Shown here: piece by piece, positions 26,901-33,670 of the stretch
How the letters are laid out: each line of letters starts with the position of its first letter
How positions within the stretch are numbered: the stretch's first letter is position 1
Notes under the pieces: generated by a model
Database searches by the model: none
The model's input: the letters and a program-made list of their open reading frames with translations, nothing else
What the model was told of the DNA's origin: nothing
Assembly (NCBI GenBank): GCA_018001935.1
Contig: JAGNHB010000003.1
Location: forward strand, 56,975 to 120,974
DNA: 64,000 nt
Direction: 5' to 3'
Origin: Acidobacteriota bacterium
GTDB lineage: Bacteria; Acidobacteriota; JAAYUB01
Position numbers and translations under genes: made by a program

Positions 26901-27246
26901 CCGTCACAAAGTCCGGCAGGGGGTGCCAGGTCAGCCGGCGGGGAGAACCGCCCCCGCTGGGAATGACGAAGACGTCCCAGTTCCCGGCGTACTGGGCGGT
27001 GAAAGCGATCCAGCGGCCGTCGGGAGAGAAGGCCGGCAGGGCCTCCATCCCGGGGTGGGCTGTCAGGCGAACCGCCGTGCCGCCCGCCGCGCTCACCGTC
27101 CAGAGGTCGCCCGCGTAGACGAAGACCACGCGGTCGCCGTGGATGTCCGGCATCCGCAGCAGCCGGGCATCGGAGAAGGCGAGAGCGGACCCCGTCAGAA
27201 GCGTGACCCACAGCATCAGGAACGAACCCGTTCGACGACTTTTCAT
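23977..27246 (-). CDS. Tricorn-like S41 family protease (exported)
   Basis: A 1089-residue protein with a signal peptide (about 1-25). The first half contains TolB/WD40-type beta-propeller repeats (for example FSPDGRWIAFTAQYAGNWDV and WSPDGTWVAYFGEEGGEYAL), typical of tricorn proteases. A PDZ domain (about 760-850) and the S41 peptidase domain follow, with the nucleophile Ser in NEYAGSGGDMFPY at about 978 and GYIYLPDT earlier. The propeller admits short unfolded peptides to the active site. The second of two adjacent ATGs (27246) has the better spacing from GGAGG. An unmatched low-complexity linker (Pro/Ala/Lys/Glu, about 540-580) interrupts the propellers. Confidence 0.92.
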   Translation of the reverse strand: MKSRRTGSFLMLWVTLLTGSALAFSDARLLRMPDIHGDRVVFVYAGDLWTVSAAGGTAVRLTAHPGMEALPAFSPDGRWIAFTAQYAGNWDVFVIPSGGGSPRRLTWHPLPDFVTGWTPDSQSVLFSSPRDSVNPRYDRLYRVPVEGGPAQAYPLPMAFKAALSPDGKTLAYTSMPNSVFSVWRRYRGGMAPFIWIWDVAGGSARKVPRQDSNDTDPRWFEGNVMFLSDRDRVMNLHLYESRTGEVKPLTRFTGADVKSYGTDGKRVVFEREGYLHLLDPATGAVSKLTVSLEPEAIQAMPRYVKAAKQIQNLSLSPAGKRVAFEARGEILTVPVEKGDIRNLTRTPGAMEREPAWSPDGTWVAYFGEEGGEYALKIVDQKGEKPPRVIPLTDPGWCFGIRWSPDSKRVAYKDSRLNLFWLDLEKGLPVKIDSTTYFNFYRDLNAAWSPDGKWIAYDRMLDNHFRAVMLYSVEKASGTQVTDGMSDAWSPAFDRSGKYLYFLAGTNRGQVTSWLDLTSLQHKPTATLYAAVLSADDPSPFGPQSDDEKEPAAPAKAETPKPAAEGGRTETGGSRVDLEGLRQRIVAFPVAAGFFYELRTGNDGKVFFLEGKGGEQDLEDAPQGEGYNLHRFDLGERKDETILSGISRYELSANGMKLVYGKGQQYFVTDAEGTPKPGEGKLRTEEMTVWSEPAAEWRQMAREAWRICREWFYDPGMHGQDWPAVWDRYEAYLPYLASRSDLNYVLAQMLGELCVGHAFVFGGDVPESEGAAGGLLGADYETVNGFTRIRKIYAGENWNPGLRSPLTEPGIRVKEGEYVLEVDGQALKGNDDISRLLLGKADRQVRLRVNGAPTLEGSRVVTVVPLASEANLRYRDWLENNRKTVERLSNGRVGYIYLPDTSTGGFTHFNRYFFPQVDKEGLVVDERFNGGGSIADYFVEWLDRPLTSWWMHRMGKPITSPLASVYGPKALIVNEYAGSGGDMFPYLFRQRKIGPLVGKRTWGGLVGITGYPVLMDGGGVTAPSIAFVTKEGTFAVENEGVAPDIEVEYTPADFAAGRDPQLEKAVESVLKALEAHKAPTFAPGPFPRGR

Positions 27247-27329
27247 CATGACCTCCGGTGTGGTGGTGGCAGAATCGTCCGTTCCGCCGTGCGGGATAAA
27301 CGATTGTATACGTCGAAGGCAGCCGAAAG

Positions 27330-27482
27330 TTGATGCGGTCGGAAAAAGTCCTTTTCTCTCACCGAGGCACGGAGGCACGGAGTAATGCAAATCGTATTTA
27401 TCAGAATCAACAATCCTTATGATTCTTCTCCGTGCCTCCGTGTCTCAGTGAGATCACAATCCGGACTTTTGCGAGCTCATCC
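27330..27482. repeat. Terminal-inverted-repeat element, copy 3, with long internal palindrome
   Basis: The outer ends resemble copies 1 and 2 (TTGATGCGGTCGGAAAAAGT at the left, ACTTTTGCGAGCTCAT at the right). The interior differs: 26-bp inverted arms (27357-27382 and 27428-27453, 24 of 26 matching) made of GGCACGGA words flank an AT-rich loop with its own small hairpin. The whole forms one long hairpin between the protease and MlaF genes. Related CTCCGTGCC / CTCTGTGAGATCACC fragments lie at 8999-9110. Confidence 0.85.
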
Positions 27483-27529
27483 GTTTTCAGTGAAGCGGCG
27501 GGGATGCGCAGCGTTACCGTGCCGGCCGC

Positions 27530-28321
27530 TCAGGCGAGGAAGGAGCGGATGTAGGGGATCGGCGTCTCGAGCAGGGCGTCCCGGGTCCCGGTGAAGATGA
27601 TCCGGCCCTCGTTGAGGACGCTGAACTCCGTGTGGACGTAGCGGAACGTGTCGCCTTCGGGGATGAGCGTGGTGTTCCCGTCCTCGGCCACGTCCATCCC
27701 GTACCCGGCGAAGAAGAACGCCGCGCTCAGGTCGTGGGTCACGATGACCGAGGTCACCCCGCTGACGTCGCGGAGTTTCACGATGAGGTCGCAGATGGTC
27801 CGGGAGGTGACGGGGTCGAGGCCCGCGGTGGGCTCGTCGTAGAGCATGATCCTCGGCTCGGCCACGATGGCGCGGGCGATGGCCACCCGGCGACGCATCC
27901 CGCCCGACAGCTCCGACGGCATCTGGTCCAGGGTGTGCTGGAGCCCCACGAAACCGAGCACCCGCCGGGCCGCCTGGTCGATCTCCTCCCGGGGCCACCC
28001 CCCCTCGTCGATGAGGCTGTAACCCACGTTGTCGCGCACCGACAGCGAATCGAAGAGGGCCCCCTCCTGGAACACGATGCCGACCTGCCGGCGGAGTTTC
28101 TTCCACGCCTTGGCCGTCACCTGGCTGACGTTCTTGGTCCGGATGAACATCTCGCCCGAATCCATGGGCTCGAGGCCCGCCATGACCCGCAGCAGGGTGG
28201 ACTTGCCCGACCCGCTCCCCCCGAGGATGACGTGGGAGCGTCCCGCCCCGACGCGCAATGAGACGTGGTCCAGGACCCGATCATCCCCGTATGATTTGCA
28301 CACGTCGCGCAGTACGATCAT
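27530..28321 (-). CDS. mlaF: MlaF-type ABC transporter ATP-binding protein
   Basis: A 263-residue ATPase of the Mla/Ttg2 family, which moves phospholipids between the membranes and keeps the outer membrane asymmetric. Walker A GGSGSGKST, signature LSGGMRRRVAIARAI, Walker B IMLYDEPTAGLDP and switch His VIVTHD are intact. The MRRR after the signature, the FQEGALFDSLSVRDNVGY segment and the tail contacting MlaE fit MlaF rather than a generic importer. It lies 4 bp downstream of mlaE. No mlaD (MCE-domain) gene follows, which is unusual. Confidence 0.9.
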   Translation of the reverse strand: MIVLRDVCKSYGDDRVLDHVSLRVGAGRSHVILGGSGSGKSTLLRVMAGLEPMDSGEMFIRTKNVSQVTAKAWKKLRRQVGIVFQEGALFDSLSVRDNVGYSLIDEGGWPREEIDQAARRVLGFVGLQHTLDQMPSELSGGMRRRVAIARAIVAEPRIMLYDEPTAGLDPVTSRTICDLIVKLRDVSGVTSVIVTHDLSAAFFFAGYGMDVAEDGNTTLIPEGDTFRYVHTEFSVLNEGRIIFTGTRDALLETPIPYIRSFLA

Positions 28322-28325
28322 GGCG

Positions 28326-29084
28326 TCACTTGGTCAGTTCGATGATGAGCTTGTTGAGGAAGAAGTCGGAGGCGATGACGAGGATCGAGGCGGCCACCAC
28401 GGCCCGGGTGGTGGAACGCCCCACGCCCTGGGTGCCGCCGGTGGTCCGCAGCCCGTGGTAGCAACCCACCATGGCCACGATGAAGCCGAAAACCAGCGGT
28501 TTCGTGAAGCCCCCGAGAAGGTCGTCGAACCGCAGGGAGTTGAAGGCCACGGACCAGTACTGGGAGGTTCGCAGCTTCAGTTCGTAGAGGGACACGAGCC
28601 AACCCCCGATCAACCCGAAGAAATCACAGACCGCGGTGAGGAGCGGGCAGGCCACCGTGCAGGCCACCATGCGCGGGGTGACGAGCTTCTTCACGGGGTC
28701 CGTCCCCAGGGCGCGCATGGCGTTGATCTGGTCGGTGACCACCATGGACCCCAGCTCGGAGGCGATCCCGGCGCCAATACGGCCCGCCAGCATCAGGGCG
28801 GTGAGCACCGGCCCCAGCTCCCGGACGAGGCTGATGGAGACCAGCTGCCCCGTCAGGCCCACCGCGCCGAAGGAGCGGAGGGACTGGGCGGCCTGGAGCG
28901 CCAGGACGGCGCCGGTGAAGAAGCCGGTGAAAACGATGATGACAATGGACCCGATCCCGATGACATCGACCTGTTCGGTCGTCTCCCGGATGTAACGCGG
29001 GGAACGGAAAATGTTCCCGATCGCTTTCCCGGACAGGACCGAAAAGCGGTGGATTTGCTCCAAAATTTCCAGGATGTAGCTCAT
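28326..29084 (-). CDS. mlaE: MlaE-type phospholipid transport permease
   Basis: A 252-residue permease with about six membrane helices. The family core is visible: FFTGAVLALQAAQSL, RELGPVLTALMLAGRIGAGIASELGSMVVTDQINAMRALGTDP (the coupling region with the conserved E-L-G-x-M) and GFIVAMVGCYHGLRTTGGTQGVG. The N-terminal amphipathic helix precedes helix 1. I take the ATG at 29084. An in-frame TTG two codons earlier is weaker. It is the first gene of a two-gene operon with mlaF and has its own promoter 33 bp upstream. Confidence 0.92.
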   Translation of the reverse strand: MSYILEILEQIHRFSVLSGKAIGNIFRSPRYIRETTEQVDVIGIGSIVIIVFTGFFTGAVLALQAAQSLRSFGAVGLTGQLVSISLVRELGPVLTALMLAGRIGAGIASELGSMVVTDQINAMRALGTDPVKKLVTPRMVACTVACPLLTAVCDFFGLIGGWLVSLYELKLRTSQYWSVAFNSLRFDDLLGGFTKPLVFGFIVAMVGCYHGLRTTGGTQGVGRSTTRAVVAASILVIASDFFLNKLIIELTK

Positions 29085-29116
29085 GGCCAACCCGATTGAA
29101 TCCCTCGTACCGGATG

Positions 29117-29145
29117 ATTGTCGCAGTTTAGGCCCACGCTGTCAA
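29117..29145 (-). promoter_or_regulatory. Promoter of mlaE-mlaF
   Basis: Minus strand: TTGACA (29140-29145), 17-bp spacer, GACAAT (29117-29122). It has a perfect -35 and a -10 that keeps the key second A and final T. The predicted start is near 29110, leaving a leader of about 26 nt. Confidence 0.8.
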
Positions 29146-29179
29146 CTAGGATGAACCCACCGGGACGAACCGGGAAAGG

Positions 29180-29204
29180 AACCACGAAATACACGGAATA
29201 CACG
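29180..29204. repeat. 25-bp dispersed repeat, copy 1
   Basis: Identical over 25 bp to 32620-32644. Built of CACGAAATACACGGAATACACG-type words, it belongs to the same loose family as ACCACGAACC sequences at 8903-8919 and 32744-32768. It lies upstream of the phosphatase gene in a stretch of about 200 bp with no gene. Confidence 0.85.
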
Positions 29205-29317
29205 AACGCAGGAGACCGAATCCAGAATTCATCAGTCAGCTGGCAGACTGAAAATGTGGTTGCCCATCTTTCCCCGCTGTGCTGAAATGGGAGGCAGACC
29301 GACGGGAGGTACGCGGC

Positions 29318-30517
29318 ATGAACGACGCCATCGCGGTTTCCGGGGCCGGGGGGTTGTCCTCCCACGAGATCACCGTTTTGCTCATCGACGACCAGGCCAT
29401 CGTGGGGGATGCCGTCCGCCGGATGCTGGCACAGGAGAAGGACATCGTCTTCCACTTCTGCCAGGAGCCCACCCGGGCCATCCCCATGGCCGCGGAGATC
29501 TCGCCCACGGTGATCCTCCAGGACCTGGTCATGCCCGACATCGACGGGCTGACCCTGGTGCGCTTCTTCCGGGCCCACCCGAAGCTGCGCGACGTCCCGC
29601 TCATCGTCCTCTCGTCCAAGGAGGAGGCGGTGACCAAGGCCGAAGCCTTCGCCCTGGGGGCCAACGACTACCTGGTCAAACTCCCGGACCGCATCGAACT
29701 CATCGCCCGCATCCGGTACCACTCCCGGGGTTACATCAACCTCCTCCAGCGCAACGAGGCCTACGAGGCCCTCCTGGCCAGCCGTCAGGCCCTGGCGGCC
29801 GAGCTGGCCCGGGCCGCCGACTACGTGGTGTCGCTGCTGCCGCCGCCCTTCACCGAGGGCCCCGTTCGGACCGAGTGGCGCTTCATGCCGTCCGCCGAGC
29901 TGGGGGGCGACTGCTTCGGCTATCACTGGGTGGACGAGAACCACCTCGCCCTCTATCTCCTGGACGTCTGCGGGCACGGCGTGGGCTCGGCCCTGCTGTC
30001 GGTGTCCGCCTTCAACACGTTGCGCACGCAGACTCTCCCCGACGTGGACTTCCGCCGGCCAAAGCAGGTCCTGGCGGGCTTGAACGACGCCTTCCAGATG
30101 GACAAGCAGAACGGCCTCTACTTCACCATCTGGTACGGCGTGTTCGATCGGAACACCCGGGAACTCGTTTTCGGGGCCGCGGGGCACCCCCCCGCCCTTC
30201 TGCGATCGCCCGGCGGGGAGATTCGCGAACTGTCGGTCATCAACATGATCATCGGCGGGATCCCCGGTCTGCCCTACGAGGAAGTCTCCACCACCATCCC
30301 CGAAGGCTCGGTCCTCTACATCTTCTCCGACGGGGTTTACGAGATCACCCGCCCCGACGGGAGCATGTGGGACCTGGCGGGCCTCCGTGCCTGGCTGGAG
30401 ACGCCGCCCGTCACCGCCGTCTCGGAGATCGACGTGCTCTACCGCCACGCCCAGGAGCTGCACGGGGCACCGGTCCTCGAGGACGACTTCTCGGTGCTCA
30501 AGGCCATCTTCTCGTGA
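29318..30517 (+). CDS. Response regulator with RsbU/SpoIIE-type PP2C phosphatase
   Basis: A 399-residue protein. Residues 18-135 are a receiver with acidic D24/D25, phospho-acceptor D69 in VILQDLVMPDIDG and a Lys in YLVKLPD. A coiled-coil linker (about 140-175) leads to a PP2C-like phosphatase (about 185-399): AELGGDCFGYHWVDENHLAL, LDVCGHGVGSALLS, GAAGHPPALL and YIFSDGVYEI provide the metal-binding Asp and Gly residues. Such proteins dephosphorylate anti-sigma-factor antagonists in partner-switching stress control, with activity tuned by receiver phosphorylation. No anti-sigma partner is nearby. The start at 29318 has a GGGAGG seven bases upstream. Confidence 0.92.
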   Translation: MNDAIAVSGAGGLSSHEITVLLIDDQAIVGDAVRRMLAQEKDIVFHFCQEPTRAIPMAAEISPTVILQDLVMPDIDGLTLVRFFRAHPKLRDVPLIVLSSKEEAVTKAEAFALGANDYLVKLPDRIELIARIRYHSRGYINLLQRNEAYEALLASRQALAAELARAADYVVSLLPPPFTEGPVRTEWRFMPSAELGGDCFGYHWVDENHLALYLLDVCGHGVGSALLSVSAFNTLRTQTLPDVDFRRPKQVLAGLNDAFQMDKQNGLYFTIWYGVFDRNTRELVFGAAGHPPALLRSPGGEIRELSVINMIIGGIPGLPYEEVSTTIPEGSVLYIFSDGVYEITRPDGSMWDLAGLRAWLETPPVTAVSEIDVLYRHAQELHGAPVLEDDFSVLKAIFS

Positions 30518-30655
30518 CTGTCCCGGTGCACCGGCCGGGGGCGGCATCCGCGGGACCGGCCCCGGGCCAGGGCCTGCGGGCCGGGGGGTGAACGGGCTCC
30601 CCCCGGCGCCGGTGTCACGATCGTTCCGGGTACCCGACCCGGTGGAGGAGGTGAA

Positions 30656-31480
30656 ATGAAGCAACCCATCGGTTCGGTTTCGGCCGCCACAATCGGCGGG
30701 TCCCGCCGTCAGGCGTCGCGGCTCGGGGCGGTGCTCCTGCTCGCTGCCCTCCTGCTGGTGACCGCCGGCTGCGCGCGCTCCCTCTTCGGGGACCTGCCCG
30801 AATGCCGGTCCGGCCTTGCCCCCGGGAGCGTCTGCCGGGTGTCCCTCGACCGGCTCCACCCCACCCAGCCCGCCGTGGGCATGCGGGAGGTCGCGCTCCG
30901 GGAGGCGGAGATCAAGGCGAAAAAACCGAAGGGCCTCGTGAAGTACCTCGCGAAGAACCCCGTGGAGATCGTCATCGGGCCGGGGGGAGAGCCGTGGGTC
31001 GTGGACCGTCACCACCTGGCCCTGGCTGTCCTTCGCTCGGGTCGCTCCACCGACCTTCCGGCCCGGGTCCGTGCAGATTTCTCCAGCCTCCCGCCCGCGG
31101 ACTTCCTCGCCCGCCTCAAGGCCGAAAACCTGCTCTACCTCAAGGACGCCCAGGGGAATCCCATCCCCGAGACCGCCCTCCCCAGCGGGCTTTCGGGCCT
31201 GGGCGACGACCCCTACCGGGACCTGGCCTACGCGGTGCGCAAACGCGGGGGGTACGAAAAGGCCGAGGTCCCCTTCTCGGAGTTCCGGTGGGCGGACTTT
31301 TTCCGCTCCCGGGTCCGGATCGGCCCCGGCCCCGACGGCTTCGACCGGGCGGTGGACCAGGCCGTTGCGCTGGCCCGCACCCCCGAGGCCGCCGGCCTGC
31401 CCGGCTACAGCGGTACGGCGGCGGGCAGCCGTGCCTCCGGGGCCTTCAGCGTCGAAAACGTGATGGACCCCGGGGAGTGA
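30656..31480 (+). CDS. Putative lipoprotein with ParB-like (ParBc_2) fold
   Basis: A 274-residue protein whose N-terminus (about 20-39) is hydrophobic and ends in VTAGCARS, so Cys39 is probably lipidated. Residues about 60-200 resemble the ParBc_2 (PF08857-type) family: VGMREVALREAEIKAKKPKG, then KYLAKNPVEIVIGPGGEPWVVDRHHLALAVLR with the family's DRHH motif. These proteins are exported and their biochemical role is unclear. They share the ParB/sulfiredoxin fold but are not chromosome-partition proteins. The start at 30656 follows GGAGGTG. The preceding 138 bp hold no recognised feature. Confidence 0.75.
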   Translation: MKQPIGSVSAATIGGSRRQASRLGAVLLLAALLLVTAGCARSLFGDLPECRSGLAPGSVCRVSLDRLHPTQPAVGMREVALREAEIKAKKPKGLVKYLAKNPVEIVIGPGGEPWVVDRHHLALAVLRSGRSTDLPARVRADFSSLPPADFLARLKAENLLYLKDAQGNPIPETALPSGLSGLGDDPYRDLAYAVRKRGGYEKAEVPFSEFRWADFFRSRVRIGPGPDGFDRAVDQAVALARTPEAAGLPGYSGTAAGSRASGAFSVENVMDPGE

Positions 31481-31563
31481 CCCCCGCCGGTGGCGCATCG
31501 TGAACGTGCTCTGGGAACCGGTCCCGCCCCTCGCAAAATAGGCGTCGAAGCGAAAAAAATCTG

Positions 31564-31591
31564 TTGACTCGCCGTTCGATCCGAATATAAT
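31564..31591 (+). promoter_or_regulatory. Promoter of tRNA-Glu
   Basis: TTGACT (31564-31569), 16-bp spacer, TATAAT (31586-31591). The predicted start is near 31598, 20 nt before the mature tRNA 5' end. Confidence 0.9.
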
Positions 31592-31617
31592 CCCGCTTTC
31601 GGTTCGACCGGACCGGA

Positions 31618-31692
31618 GGAGCTATCGTCTAAGGGTTAGGACGCCGCCCTCTCACGGCGGTAATCGGGGTTCGAATCCCCGTAGCTCTGCCA
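31618..31692 (+). tRNA. tRNA-Glu (anticodon CTC)
   Basis: A 75-nt tRNA with encoded CCA. The acceptor stem GGAGCTA pairs with TAGCTCT (one G-T at the first pair), the anticodon arm CCGCC-CTCTCAC-GGCGG presents CTC, and the T arm CGGGG-TTCGAAT-CCCCG is perfect. CTC reads GAG, a major Glu codon in GC-rich genomes. It is followed by a terminator and the lipoate ligase gene. Confidence 0.97.
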
Positions 31693-31700
31693 AATACCCA

Positions 31701-31727
31701 AGAGCTTGCCCCGGCAAGCTCTTTTCT
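31701..31727 (+). terminator. Rho-independent terminator of tRNA-Glu
   Basis: AGAGCTTGCC (31701-31710) and GGCAAGCTCT (31713-31722) form a stem of at least 8 bp with a short C-rich loop, followed by a T-rich run (31722-31730). It also precedes the next gene by about 15 bp, so partial read-through could feed lplA. Confidence 0.9.
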
Positions 31728-31742
31728 TTTCGAGGAGGTCTC

Positions 31743-32588
31743 GTGAAACCGACCTGGCGGCTGATCGTGGACGGCGCCCTCCCCGGCGCCGTGAACATGG
31801 CGCGGGACGCCTTCCTGCTGGAACGCGCCGGGGAGCCCGGGGAGCCTTTCACCGTGCTCCGGCTCTACCGGTGGGCCGTCCCCACCCTCAGCCTGGGGAA
31901 CAAGCAGGTGGCGGAGCGGACGGCGGACATCGCCTTCTGCCGGGAGCGGGGCATCGACGTCTGCCGGCGCCCCACGGGGGGCGGGGCGGTCCTGCACCAC
32001 CTCGAACTGACCTACGCCGTCGTCTCGAGCTACCGCGAGTGCTTCCAGCCGGGGATCCTGGGCACCTACCTCTCCCTCTCCCGGGCCCTCCAGCGCGGGC
32101 TCGCCCTCCTGGGCGTCCCCGCCGAGGTGGAGGAGAAGGACCCCCGCGCCGCCCTCCGGCCGGACAACTTCGTGAAGAGCCCGGTCCCGTGCTTCACCTC
32201 CACCTCCCACTACGAGATCACCGTGGCGGGGAAGAAAATCCTCGGCAGCGCCCAGAAACGCACGAAGACGGCCTTCCTCCAGCACGGGTCCATCCCGTAC
32301 GCCTACGACTGGGCGCTCCAGGCGGGCGCCATGCGGGCGGACGCCGGCGTCATGCAGGGCGTCATGGCCTGCATCGGCGACTGGGCGCCGGAGTTCCGGG
32401 CGCTCTCCCCGTGTGTTGCCTCCCCGGAGATCGGGCGCCTGGAAACCGCCTTTCGGCAGGCCTTCGCGGAAGTCTTCGCGGTCGACCTCGTCCCGGAACC
32501 CCTCAACCGGGATGAACTTGCCCGCGCCGCCACCCTGGAGACGCACTACCGGGTCGAACTGCCATCCGCCGGTCAGAACCACGGATGA
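31743..32588 (+). CDS. lplA: Lipoate-protein ligase A family protein
   Basis: A 281-residue protein of the BPL/LplA/LipB fold. It attaches lipoate or octanoate to lysines of 2-oxoacid dehydrogenases and GcvH. Visible motifs: VCRRPTGGGAVLHHLELTYAV (substrate loop; the family usually has HD where HH is seen), and KKILGSAQKRTKTAFLQHGSI with the conserved Lys that contacts lipoyl-AMP. The C-terminal accessory domain is short, as in LipM-type octanoyltransferases, so that activity is an alternative. The start codon is GTG at 31743 with a strong GAGGAGG. Confidence 0.88.
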   Translation: MKPTWRLIVDGALPGAVNMARDAFLLERAGEPGEPFTVLRLYRWAVPTLSLGNKQVAERTADIAFCRERGIDVCRRPTGGGAVLHHLELTYAVVSSYRECFQPGILGTYLSLSRALQRGLALLGVPAEVEEKDPRAALRPDNFVKSPVPCFTSTSHYEITVAGKKILGSAQKRTKTAFLQHGSIPYAYDWALQAGAMRADAGVMQGVMACIGDWAPEFRALSPCVASPEIGRLETAFRQAFAEVFAVDLVPEPLNRDELARAATLETHYRVELPSAGQNHG

Positions 32589-32619
32589 ACACGGATGGAC
32601 ACGGATCGAACGGGGAATA

Positions 32620-32885
32620 AACCACGAAATACACGGAATACACGGACGGGAATCCAGGCCGAGGTATGAGGTCGACGATAGCCACGATTCAACGGGTCAG
32701 GCCCTGAACCCCTTCAGCCTGAACCGCTAAAAGCCTTTTCTTGAACCACGAACCACACCGACCACACGAACGAAGCAGGCGGTAAGCGCGGGGGCATTCC
32801 AGCCCGGGGCAAGCGGAGCGACGCCGCGGGAACCCCGGCGGGAATCCCTCCGGACCTACAGCCTACAGCCTATAGCCTATAGCCT
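32620..32885. repeat. Repeat-rich intergenic region with truncated composite repeat (copy D)
   Basis: The gap of about 300 bp between convergent genes contains no gene. It holds CACGGAT words (32577-32606), the second copy of the 25-bp repeat (32620-32644), ACCACGAACC words (32744-32768), and a truncated composite repeat (about 32840-32885). Copy D keeps only the CCCTCCGGACCTACAGCCTA junction and the heptamer tract. It ends a few bases before the TGA stop (32888-32890) of the minus-strand gene. Confidence 0.85.
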
Positions 32886-32887
32886 TC

Positions 32888-33670
32888 TCACGGCATCTGC
32901 ACCAGTGTCCCCTCGAACTCCTCCTTCTCCGGGACATAGCGGACCTCGTAGCGGTCCAGGGAGCCGCCCCGTCCCCGGTAGTCCACCGCGTACACCCAGT
33001 GCCCGGGCCGTTCGGGCTTCTCGTGGAACAGGTGGTCAGGCCAGCGGGTGACGAGGGTGTCCGGTTTTCCGTCGAAGGTGGTCTTCAGCCGCACGGGGTA
33101 GTTGACGACCTTGTCCTTCGCGGGGCTGTAGCCGATGAGCGTCGTCCGGAGCACCATGCAGTTCAGCGCGTCGAAGAGGACGAACTCGGCGGCCTTGCCG
33201 TCGCCGTTGACGTCCTTCAGATCCAGAAGGACCGGCTTGGCTTCCTCAGACGCCTTCGGGTCGCCGGGGACGTGGTAGTAGAACCCCTTCCGGATGGCGT
33301 AGGGGACGTCGAGGCTGTCGCTGGAGGAGTCGTGGGGGTCGCGGACCTCCAGGGTGTTCAGGAGGGCCCCGGTCTTCGCATCGACCAGTGAAACCCGTGT
33401 GGGGCCGCTGTAGAAGCTCCCCCGGGTATGGTCGGGGCAAGTGTAGGGGTCCTCCGGATCGTAGCCCGTGGGGTTCTCTTCCGGCCGAACCATCCAGAGC
33501 ACCAGCAGCCGGTCGGGGTACCCAGCCTTCTCCAGCGTCACCCGCTCCACCTCCCGGGCCCCTTGCGGAAGCTTCACATCCGGGCCCGCGGCTGGAATCG
33601 ACCCTGTCAGGCCCGCCAGCAAAACAAGGAAAACAGATATTCTCATGGAAAAACTCTCTTTCAGGCTCAT
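32888..33670 (-). CDS. Hypothetical exported protein
   Basis: A 260-residue protein with a signal peptide (about residues 9-28, ISVFLVLLAGLTGSIPAAG) and a beta-rich mature part of unknown family. LLDLKDVNGDGKAAEFVLFD resembles an EF-hand/FG-GAP-like calcium loop (DVNGDGKAAE), so it may bind Ca2+. That is a single motif and only suggestive. The ATG at 33670 overlaps the upstream stop in an ATGA arrangement. ATG 33646 is an alternative that keeps the signal peptide. It is translationally coupled to the 571-residue protein upstream, so the two likely work together. Confidence 0.65.
   Translation of the reverse strand: MSLKESFSMRISVFLVLLAGLTGSIPAAGPDVKLPQGAREVERVTLEKAGYPDRLLVLWMVRPEENPTGYDPEDPYTCPDHTRGSFYSGPTRVSLVDAKTGALLNTLEVRDPHDSSSDSLDVPYAIRKGFYYHVPGDPKASEEAKPVLLDLKDVNGDGKAAEFVLFDALNCMVLRTTLIGYSPAKDKVVNYPVRLKTTFDGKPDTLVTRWPDHLFHEKPERPGHWVYAVDYRGRGGSLDRYEVRYVPEKEEFEGTLVQMP

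Noticed and set aside
30656..31480. Chromosome-partition protein ParB
   Set aside because: A lipobox signal and the ParBc_2 subfamily features place it outside the cytoplasm, and there is no helix-turn-helix or parA neighbour.
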